9,113 nt of DNA from an uncultured Bacteroidota bacterium (GTDB taxonomy: Bacteria > Bacteroidota > Bacteroidia > Chitinophagales > Chitinophagaceae): contig CAMLKS010000070.1 of NCBI GenBank assembly GCA_946480675.1, forward strand, positions 1 to 9,113, given 5' to 3'. A program made the translations under genes and the position numbers. Below, piece by piece: positions 1 through 5,400 of this stretch. Position 1 is the stretch's first letter; the number at the start of each line of letters is the position of its first letter. The notes under the pieces were generated by a model. That model saw only the letters and a program-made list of their open reading frames with translations, was not told the origin of the DNA and searched no databases.

Positions 1-1670
1 CGCAGGCCGGTGTACACTATTTTAATATCCAGCTCCGGTTCTTTACCTGCCAGTTTTATGATCTTCTTTGCCAGGTCAGATATCTTCACCGGCTCACCCA
101 TGTCAAACACAAATATCTCGCTGCCCTGCCCCATCACACCGGCTTCAATTACCAGCTGGCAGGCTTCAGGTATGGTCATGAAGTAGCGCGTTATTTCAGG
201 GTGTGTTACTGTTAGCGGGCCGCCTTTTTCCAGTTGCGATTTGAATATTGGGATCACAGAGCCATTAGAGCCCAGTACATTACCAAAGCGTGTTGTTACA
301 AATTTAGTAATGCTGCTTTCCTTAATGATGTCTTCGCTCGTCAATAAGTGCTTGTAGTAGCTCTGCGTCAGTATTTCTGCTATGCGTTTCGATGCGCCCA
401 TAATGTTTGTTGGGTTCACCGCTTTGTCTGTCGATACCATCACAAACTTTTCCACTCCATATTGTACAGATAGCTCGGCCAGCACGCGCGTACCATATAC
501 ATTATTCAGTATAGCAACAGAAGGATTGTCTTCCATCAGGGGTACGTGCTTGTAAGCGGCCGCATGAAATACTACATCAGGATTGTAAATCTCGAAAAGA
601 TGCTCCATGCGCACGCGGTCGCATATATCACCTATATAGGCTTTTACGTTGTTTTGTTGCTGTTTTTCGCGCAGTTCCAGCACCAGGTTGTGCATAGGCG
701 TTTCAGCTTTATCGCACATGATGATGAGCGATGGCTTGTATTTCAGCAACTGCCGCACCATCTCGCTACCTATAGAGCCTGCCGCACCGGTTACCAGTAT
801 TTTCTTCCCTTTCAGCTCAAAATGTATCCTGTCATTATCTATACGTATCACCTCACGCTCCAGCAGGTCTTCAATATTGATGTCCTTTAGTGTGTCAGTA
901 TCCAACTTGCCATCCAGCCATTGTTGTACAGGCGGCACTTGCTGCACTTTTATACCGTACTTTAAAGAGATGTCTACCAGGTAGTTAAGCTTATCTTTAC
1001 TGATAGTGCGGTTGGCAATGATCAGCAGTTCTACATTTTCCTGCTTCAGCTTGGCAAAGCTCTGTTCATCACTGCTGAATATGGGGACCCCCTCCATCAG
1101 CTTACCGCCTTTGCTCAGCATATCGTCAATAAAAGCTACCACGTGCAAATTACTGCTGGGAAAATCGTTGATAACCTTTTTGGTTTGCAAGCCATTCTCC
1201 CCCGTGTCATATACCACAGCTTTTATTTTCTCCCTTTCCAATTGGTGCTGCTGGTAGTATTTAAATATATAGCGCACTAATAGCCTGTAGGTTATCAGCA
1301 CAAAGTTGGTGATGAAGAAGTTGATAACAACTACCGATATGGGGAACAGTAGTATACTGCTCGATGACTGGTTAACAATAAAATTGATAGAAAAATAGAA
1401 TACCGCAGCTATTGAATTGACGATCAACAGGCGAAAGGTGTCTTCAATATTGGTATATCGTATGATGCCTGCATAGCTTTTCAGCAGGTAGAAGAGCATG
1501 CCGTTTACTGCAAGCGAAACACCGAGAATAACCGACATTTCATAATGAGCAACATCCTGCAGGTTAAAATTGAACCTTAATACGAAGGACAGGAATAAAC
1601 ATAGCTGTACGCAGAAAAGGTCAAGTAAAAAAATAAGCCAACGGGGTAAAATACGTATTCTATAGTACAT
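1..1670 (-). CDS. Membrane-anchored nucleotide-sugar 4,6-dehydratase, CapD/WbpM/PglF family (3' end outside window)
   Basis: Reading from ATG at 1670 gives 556 codons with no stop before the left edge, so the C-terminus is missing; the family is usually about 600-650 residues. The N-terminus (about 1-135) has four hydrophobic helices and the family-typical RILPRWLIFLLD start. Residues 150-280 form the CoA-binding-like sensor region. The extended-SDR catalytic domain follows, with the NAD-binding TGAAGSIGSE motif at 294-303 and VSTDKAVNPTNIMGASKR at 412-429. D415 and K416 are the expected catalytic pair. The usual SDR Tyr is replaced by Met (M424, with K428), as in the long WbpM/PglF/CapD enzymes. 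Such enzymes convert UDP-GlcNAc (or a related UDP-sugar) to the 4-keto-6-deoxy sugar for capsule, O-antigen or glycoprotein glycans, at the cytoplasmic face of the inner membrane. The exact substrate cannot be told from sequence. The start is supported by the family-like N-terminus; there is no clear Shine-Dalgarno sequence. Confidence 0.93.
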   Translation of the reverse strand, partial: MYYRIRILPRWLIFLLDLFCVQLCLFLSFVLRFNFNLQDVAHYEMSVILGVSLAVNGMLFYLLKSYAGIIRYTNIEDTFRLLIVNSIAAVFYFSINFIVNQSSSSILLFPISVVVINFFITNFVLITYRLLVRYIFKYYQQHQLEREKIKAVVYDTGENGLQTKKVINDFPSSNLHVVAFIDDMLSKGGKLMEGVPIFSSDEQSFAKLKQENVELLIIANRTISKDKLNYLVDISLKYGIKVQQVPPVQQWLDGKLDTDTLKDINIEDLLEREVIRIDNDRIHFELKGKKILVTGAAGSIGSEMVRQLLKYKPSLIIMCDKAETPMHNLVLELREKQQQNNVKAYIGDICDRVRMEHLFEIYNPDVVFHAAAYKHVPLMEDNPSVAILNNVYGTRVLAELSVQYGVEKFVMVSTDKAVNPTNIMGASKRIAEILTQSYYKHLLTSEDIIKESSITKFVTTRFGNVLGSNGSVIPIFKSQLEKGGPLTVTHPEITRYFMTIPEACQLVIEAGVMGQGSEIFVFDMGEPVKISDLAKKIIKLAGKEPELDIKIVYTGL

Positions 1671-1688
1671 ATGTTTTAAGTTATAATC

Positions 1689-1735
1689 GTATGAAAACAA
1701 CCGCAGTTATTCCTTTCATACACTATAATTTAGTG
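1689..1735 (-). repeat. Two adjacent inverted repeats in the presumed dehydratase leader
   Basis: On the plus strand GTATGAAA (1689-1696) is matched by TTTCATAC (1714-1721), a perfect 8-bp arm pair with a 17-nt loop. Immediately next to it CACTA (1721-1725) pairs with TAGTG (1731-1735) across a 5-nt loop. If transcription starts just downstream of the -7 box at 1760-1767, both would be hairpins in a leader of about 83 nt. There is no U-tract after the second arm, so an intrinsic terminator is not indicated. A regulatory role is only a guess. Confidence 0.4.
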
Positions 1736-1759
1736 ATAAAGCGGCTCTATATGCAGAGG

Positions 1760-1767
1760 CAAAGGTA
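1760..1767 (-). promoter_or_regulatory. Putative Bacteroidota -7 box for the sugar dehydratase
   Basis: The minus strand reads TACCTTTG, an exact match to the Bacteroidota housekeeping -7 consensus TAnnTTTG. A TTG at the usual -33 spacing is not present, so support is from the -7 box only. It would start transcription near 1753, leaving a leader of roughly 83 nt before ATG 1670. The same octamer occurs upstream of the pseudouridine synthase gene at 5373-5380. Confidence 0.5.
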
Positions 1768-1956
1768 ATAAAGCAATAACTTAGATTAAGTACTTTATTA
1801 ATATTTTTTTTATTCGAGTTTAGTCGTAAAATTAATATGTATAAAATTCGATAATCTCAAATCTTAAATCATTGTTTTTCAATCCTTTACTATGACAAGA
1901 ATAAATGTAGAAGTAATAAATTGGCGAAAATCATAATGATTAATTTATATTATTTA

Positions 1957-1987
1957 TTGCCTGTAGACCATATTTCAAGTATTTTTC
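1957..1987 (+). promoter_or_regulatory. Possible promoter for the HPt operon
   Basis: TTG at 1957-1959 is followed after 20 nt by TATTTTTC (1980-1987), one base short of TAnnTTTG and at the expected spacing. Transcription would start almost at ATG 1992, implying a leaderless or near-leaderless mRNA. The region is AT-rich, so a chance match is quite possible. Confidence 0.25.
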
Positions 1988-1991
1988 GCCT

Positions 1992-2363
1992 ATGGAACCG
2001 CTAATTGACTTAAAATTTTTACAGGAACTTTCAGGGGGAGATGCTAAATATATATACGAATTGCTGGATATATTTTTAGGTACCACGCCAGAGGGATTGG
2101 AAACATTGGAACAGTTGATACGCGATACAAACGACTGGGAGGCAACCTATAAGCAGGCCCACTTTTTAAAATCGAGTGTTGGTATTGTGAAGATACGTGA
2201 CATGCACCAGCAACTGGCGCGTATAGAAGAGCTGGGCCGCAAGCAGGAAGGCCGTGAGGAAATATTGCAGCTTCTGGATAAAATACTAGCAACATTCAGA
2301 GAGGCGCACCCTATTCTGATAGCCGAGCGCGATAAGCATAAGCAACTGGCAGGGGTAGCTTAA
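1992..2363 (+). CDS. Stand-alone HPt (histidine phosphotransfer) domain protein
   Basis: This 123-residue all-helical protein matches a single HPt domain. The phosphorylation motif is QAHFLKSS at residues 55-62, with H57 as the predicted phospho-acceptor and K60 and the small residues behind it as in the HPt helix bundle. The rest is amphipathic helix, including the LxRIEELGR helix around residues 75-83. HPt proteins carry phosphoryl groups between receiver domains of hybrid histidine kinases and response regulators in the cytoplasm. No kinase or receiver domain is visible in the window, so the partner is unknown. ATG 1992 is the only sensible start. The next gene begins 10 nt after the stop, so co-transcription with the two small membrane-protein genes is likely. 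Confidence 0.85.
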   Translation: MEPLIDLKFLQELSGGDAKYIYELLDIFLGTTPEGLETLEQLIRDTNDWEATYKQAHFLKSSVGIVKIRDMHQQLARIEELGRKQEGREEILQLLDKILATFREAHPILIAERDKHKQLAGVA

Positions 2364-2373
2364 CGATATTTTT

Positions 2374-2691
2374 ATGAAAGCATACAGCGCTTTTACACAT
2401 TGGCTGGAACATCATATGCTTTCCTGCCCTTCAAAAAAGCTACTTACTATAGATTGCCCGGGCTGTGGCTTGCAGCGCTCTGTGATAGCTTTGCTGAAAG
2501 GAGATATAGCTAATAGCTGGCATATATATCCGCCGGGTATATTCATAGCAGCTACCATTATTTTTTTATTACTGCACCTCTCATTTGGCTATCGCCATGG
2601 TGCTATCATTCTGAAATGTTTATATTTTGGTACGGCAGTTATTATCATTGCCAATTACATTTATAAAATAACCACAAACCAATTGATATGA
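2374..2691 (+). CDS. DUF2752 family small membrane protein
   Basis: This 105-residue protein carries the DUF2752 signature: a Cys at 18, then DCPGCGLQRSVIALLKGD at about 27-44, followed by SW and a Pro pair (P53-P54) leading into the first membrane helix (about 55-70). A second hydrophobic helix is at about 83-98. The CPxCG pair (C28, C31) with C18 suggests a metal site or a structural thiol cluster, but no function is established for the family. The gene sits 10 nt after the HPt gene. Its stop overlaps the next gene's start as ATGA (2688-2691), a typical sign of translational coupling. Confidence 0.85.
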   Translation: MKAYSAFTHWLEHHMLSCPSKKLLTIDCPGCGLQRSVIALLKGDIANSWHIYPPGIFIAATIIFLLLHLSFGYRHGAIILKCLYFGTAVIIIANYIYKITTNQLI

Positions 2692-3059
2692 TTGAAAACA
2701 CAACACAGGAACAATCGCATTATTCTAATCAGCCGCAGATTGCATTGCCCAATGCTACGGCAGTATTGATATTGGGTATTATTTCTATTGTAAGCTGCTG
2801 CTGTTATGGCGGCGGGTTGATATTTGCTATTATCACCCTGGTATTGGCTTCAAAAGATCAAAAGCGCTACCTGGCCAATCCGCAGATGTACACGCCCGGG
2901 TCGTATAGCAACCTGAAAGCAGGTAAGATATGTGCCTACATTGCGTTGGTTATTTGTATAGCCTACATAGTCTTTATAATCGTAATGGTCGGCACTATTG
3001 GTTGGGAAACTTTGCGCGATCCTGAAGCGCTCAAAGCATATTTTGAAAGCATGCAATAA
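2688..3059 (+). CDS. CCC-motif small membrane protein (DUF4190-like)
   Basis: This 123-residue protein has a polar N-terminus of about 20 residues, a hydrophobic helix (about 24-52) interrupted by SCCCYGGG with three consecutive cysteines at 37-39, a short loop with NPxxYxPGSYSNLKAGK, and a second membrane helix (about 81-103). This is the architecture of the Bacteroidota CCC-motif membrane proteins, related to DUF4190. Function is unknown. It overlaps the DUF2752 gene by 4 nt; DUF2752 and CCC-motif genes are frequent neighbours in Bacteroidota, so the two products may act together. The run ends in a strong terminator 4 nt after the stop codon. Confidence 0.8.
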   Translation: MIENTTQEQSHYSNQPQIALPNATAVLILGIISIVSCCCYGGGLIFAIITLVLASKDQKRYLANPQMYTPGSYSNLKAGKICAYIALVICIAYIVFIIVMVGTIGWETLRDPEALKAYFESMQ

Positions 3060-3063
3060 ATAT

Positions 3064-3090
3064 AAAAGCCCCGCTACATACGGGGCTTTT
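3064..3090. terminator. Bidirectional intrinsic terminator
   Basis: AAAAGCCCCG (3064-3073), a 7-nt loop, then CGGGGCTTTT (3081-3090) form a perfect 10-bp stem with a G/C core. A/T ends give a T-run on both strands. It lies between the convergent CCC-motif gene (stop at 3059) and the outer-membrane protein gene (stop at 3111) and should end both transcripts. Confidence 0.9.
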
Positions 3091-3110
3091 ATATTGAAGT
3101 CCGTTGCGTA

Positions 3111-3929
3111 TTAAATACCACCTATGCGTATGCCTATGCAAAATGGCCTTTGTTCCAGTGCGCTTTCGTGCAGGTTGGTAAGCTGGTAGCTGGCATATAG
3201 CCTGAAGTAGCCATCCAGCCCTATTTCGCCGGTAATGCAGCTGTTGAAATCGTTGAAGTTGAACTTATCATGGTTCTTGTCTTTGCCTCTTTCCGCAGAT
3301 ACCTGTTTGGTCCATGATGCTATACGGTAGCCACCACTAATACCTACGCCATATACCAGCCATGCTTTTTCAGCCAGTTTGGTTTTGAAGGTAAAGCCAA
3401 GAGGTACACTCAGGTAGGTAAAGCCCAGCTTGTTTTTAGTAAAGCCTATGCTATCCAGTATCACCATTGGCTGCGCTTCATTCAGGTAGCTGATGTTTTT
3501 GTTGTAGCGAAAGTTGTACATCTGCAAGCCTAATCCCAAAGACATGTATATCTTTTGCTGTTTGGTTTTCAGGAGCCTGAATTTACCTACCAGCGGATAC
3601 ACATTCACGTTAACAGATTTACCGCTGCGCATGGTAAACAGGTTGCTGTTCTGAAAATCGGCAGGTACCTGCAAAAAGTTCTTAACAGCTGCACTGTTGT
3701 AGTCTGTATTGTCTTGCATAGTATTGATACCGATATCTACAATACCAAACTCTACCTCAAATACTTTCTCTTCTTTTTTCACCTTCATAGCAGTCGTGTC
3801 TATATGTATGCCATTCTTATTTATAGTAATGGTTTTCCTTTTGCTGCTATCGGCTTCTTTCTTTTCTTCCTGTGCTTGTACGGCTGTGTTTGTAAGCATT
3901 AAAGCCAGTAGTCCGTATATGAATTTCAT
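3111..3929 (-). CDS. Outer-membrane beta-barrel protein (PorT-like)
   Basis: This is a 272-residue protein. Residues 1-19 form a signal peptide (hydrophobic core YGLLALMLTNTA, likely cut after AVQA). A charged periplasmic stretch follows (about 20-55, with KRKTITINKNGIHIDTT). The rest alternates polar and hydrophobic residues as amphipathic beta-strands, for example YMSLGLGLQMYNF, LGFTYLSVPLGFTFKT and LVYGVGISGGYRI, and it ends in the strand-like CIGIRIGGI. This fits an eight-stranded or similar small barrel of the outer-membrane beta-barrel family common in Bacteroidota; ligand and role are unknown. It is the last gene of an operon with an ECF sigma factor and an anti-sigma-like protein (14-nt gap), so it may be the sensor of that pathway or its effector. 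Confidence 0.8.
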   Translation of the reverse strand: MKFIYGLLALMLTNTAVQAQEEKKEADSSKRKTITINKNGIHIDTTAMKVKKEEKVFEVEFGIVDIGINTMQDNTDYNSAAVKNFLQVPADFQNSNLFTMRSGKSVNVNVYPLVGKFRLLKTKQQKIYMSLGLGLQMYNFRYNKNISYLNEAQPMVILDSIGFTKNKLGFTYLSVPLGFTFKTKLAEKAWLVYGVGISGGYRIASWTKQVSAERGKDKNHDKFNFNDFNSCITGEIGLDGYFRLYASYQLTNLHESALEQRPFCIGIRIGGI

Positions 3930-3943
3930 AAAAATGATTGATT

Positions 3944-4801
3944 TTAAAGTTTAACTATGAATTCCCTTTCACCTATTCTGAAAGCTATATCTGTGTTTTT
4001 AAAGTTGTCCTTTAGCTTTTTCACCTTTTCCAGCTTTTCATTCACTGCATTTGCTATAAGGGTAGCACCTTCCTTTTTATCCTCACGTATAGGCAGCCAT
4101 CCGGGCAGTTCTTCTTTTGGGCCTTTTCCGGTATTAGCGCTGGCTATCATTTCTTCTTTGGCAGGCTTTTCTATTACCGGCATGGCGTAGGCAGGTTCTT
4201 GTACGGCTATCTGTGGTTCGGGTTGCTGTTCTTGTACAGGTTGTAATGGTGGTGGTGTAGGCAGTGTTTTGTTTTCAGCAGGTTTCGGGTTTTGTTTAGC
4301 TATATATTCATTTTGTGCAGGGGTTGCCGGTTTTTTTATAACAGGTGTTTTCTTTTCTTCTTTCACCGGTTGCTTGTTGGTAGCTACGTTTTCGATAGTA
4401 ACAGGGTTCACAGGATTTGAATGGAGCTCTTCTGCGCTATCCGGTGTAGTGGGGGCCGGCGTAGCCGTTTGGTTATGGGCTACAGGCAAGGGGCCTTCCT
4501 CGTTTCTTCTCTGTTTTGTTATAGTTATGGCTACCATCAGTATCACGGCTGCTGCTGCACCATATACCCATAAGTTACGCAGGCTCATGGTACGGCCGCC
4601 GCCCTTCTTCATCAGGGCCTCTTTATTTTCATACACCAGCTCCGCATCAGGTACCAGGCGGGTAGCCATATAGGCTGCCAGTTCCTGTTTCAGCTCGGGG
4701 TGTTGTGCCACAAAGGCTTGCAGTGCTTGCAGCTCGGGTTCACCCAGCTCGCCATCTGCCGCCATCATCATGTACTCCTCATAATTTTCCCAGGTCACCA
4801 T
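3944..4801 (-). CDS. Single-pass anti-sigma-like protein with long Pro-rich periplasmic region
   Basis: This is a 285-residue protein. The cytoplasmic N-terminus (1-75) is acidic and helical, with the pattern ADGELGEPELQALQAFVAQ followed by HPELKQEL. This is typical of zinc-less Bacteroidota anti-sigma domains; no HxxxCxxC motif is present. One membrane helix spans about 77-95 and is preceded by Lys/Arg, indicating N-in topology. Residues 104-233 are rich in Pro, Glu, Lys, Gln and Thr, resembling a TonB-type extended spacer. The C-terminus (about 245-285) is a short charged helix ending in a beta-like FRIGEREFIVKL segment. The likely role is to hold the ECF sigma factor encoded 5 nt upstream and sense a periplasmic or outer-membrane cue. 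The anti-sigma assignment rests on context and topology, not on a firm family match. Confidence 0.65.
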   Translation of the reverse strand: MVTWENYEEYMMMAADGELGEPELQALQAFVAQHPELKQELAAYMATRLVPDAELVYENKEALMKKGGGRTMSLRNLWVYGAAAAVILMVAITITKQRRNEEGPLPVAHNQTATPAPTTPDSAEELHSNPVNPVTIENVATNKQPVKEEKKTPVIKKPATPAQNEYIAKQNPKPAENKTLPTPPPLQPVQEQQPEPQIAVQEPAYAMPVIEKPAKEEMIASANTGKGPKEELPGWLPIREDKKEGATLIANAVNEKLEKVKKLKDNFKNTDIAFRIGEREFIVKL

Positions 4802-4806
4802 AATAT

Positions 4807-5289
4807 TTATATTATATTTTCAACACTTATTAAATAATCCTTCAGCACCTTCCGGGCACGGTGCAGGTACACTTTCACCTGCGTCTCATTCAGTCCGGTT
4901 ATCTGCGCTATTTCTTCATAGCGATACCCTTCATAATCCTTCAGCAGTACCAGTGCCCTTGCCTGTTCATCGAGTTTGGTCAGTGCACGTTCCAATACCC
5001 GTTTCAGGTCACTTTGCCCCGGTGTCACACTCCTGCTATCCTCAGGCTGCTCTGTATAGCTCACGCGGCTCTGCTTGCGAAAATTGTCTATAGATTGCCG
5101 GTAAGCTACCTGGAAGAGAAACGGTTTGGCCTTGTCCGCTGCTACTTCCTGCCTTTTCTGCCACAACACCTCAAAGCTGTTCTGAACCACATCCCGCGCG
5201 TCCTCTTCGTTGCCTGTGCATTTGCAGGCAAACCGGAAGAGGGCATCCGCCCATTCCTTTACGCATGTGTTATACTCATTCAGCTCCAT
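4807..5289 (-). CDS. ECF-type RNA polymerase sigma factor
   Basis: From ATG 5289 this is a 160-residue protein. Sigma region 2 lies at about 8-77, with the core-binding and -10 helices around GNEEDARDVVQNSFEVLWQKR and PFLFQVAYRQSIDNFRKQ. Region 4 lies at about 98-152, with the helix-turn-helix YRYEEIAQITGLNETQVKVYLHRARKVLK. There is no region 1 or 3, as expected for group 4 (ECF) sigma factors. An in-frame ATG at 5346 would add 19 residues (MKKFALSCNF...) that do not resemble a sigma N-terminus and would place the ECF-like promoter motif inside the gene, so 5289 is preferred. AAAGGA lies directly before that ATG, too close for a normal Shine-Dalgarno sequence. The anti-sigma-like gene follows after 5 nt. 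Confidence 0.92.
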   Translation of the reverse strand: MELNEYNTCVKEWADALFRFACKCTGNEEDARDVVQNSFEVLWQKRQEVAADKAKPFLFQVAYRQSIDNFRKQSRVSYTEQPEDSRSVTPGQSDLKRVLERALTKLDEQARALVLLKDYEGYRYEEIAQITGLNETQVKVYLHRARKVLKDYLISVENII

Positions 5290-5301
5290 TCCTTTGTAAA
5301 T

Positions 5302-5325
5302 CGTGGCACAGGAAAAAAAGTTACA
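5302..5325 (-). promoter_or_regulatory. Putative ECF-type (autoregulated) promoter of the sigma operon
   Basis: On the minus strand TGTAAC (5325-5320) is followed by a 16-nt spacer containing a run of seven T and then CG (5303-5302). ECF promoters combine an AAC-containing -35 element and a CG-containing -10 element at about this spacing. Transcription would start around 5294, only a few bases before the preferred ATG at 5289. No TAnnTTTG box is seen on this strand here, which favours ECF control over housekeeping control. Confidence 0.45.
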
Positions 5326-5362
5326 GGATAAGGCAAATTTTTTCAAAATTCCTTCCTGCAGT

Positions 5363-5381
5363 GCAAAGATTGTACCTTTGC
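5363..5381 (+). promoter_or_regulatory. -7 box of the pseudouridine synthase gene, inside an inverted repeat
   Basis: TACCTTTG at 5373-5380 matches the Bacteroidota -7 consensus TAnnTTTG exactly and lies 20 nt before ATG 5401. No TTG is present at the -33 distance. The box is overlapped by a perfect inverted repeat, GCAAAG (5363-5368), 7-nt spacer, CTTTGC (5376-5381), which could be an operator or a coincidence. Confidence 0.5.
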
Positions 5382-5400
5382 CGTTTATTAAGATACAAGC

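Larger units (their letters stand above)
1671..1991. other. AT-rich divergent intergenic region (321 bp)
   Basis: This stretch separates the sugar dehydratase (minus) from the HPt gene (plus). It contains no ORF of ordinary size and is strongly AT-rich, with T-runs around 1805-1811. It holds a minus-strand -7 box (1760-1767), two short inverted repeats in the presumed dehydratase leader (1689-1735), a 12-codon minus-strand mini-ORF (1681-1719), an AATCAT-A-ATGATT palindrome (1929-1941), and an 8-bp inverted repeat GGCGAAAA/TTTTCGCC (1923-1930 and 1983-1990) ending one base before the HPt start codon. No tRNA or recognised riboswitch is seen. Confidence 0.7.

Noticed and set aside
546..1257. 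Several plus-strand frames of 83-114 codons at the left side
   Set aside because: All lie opposite the continuous sugar dehydratase frame, whose NAD-binding and catalytic motifs are unmistakable.
4269..4673. 134-codon plus-strand hydrophobic frame opposite the anti-sigma-like gene
   Set aside because: Hydrophobicity arises from reading the Pro/Glu/Lys-rich codons in antisense; the minus-strand gene has a coherent topology and operon position.
5290..5346. N-terminal 19-residue extension of the ECF sigma factor starting at 5346
   Set aside because: The added residues are not sigma-like and would bury the TGTAAC-N16-CG motif; ATG 5289 gives the usual ECF length and beginning.
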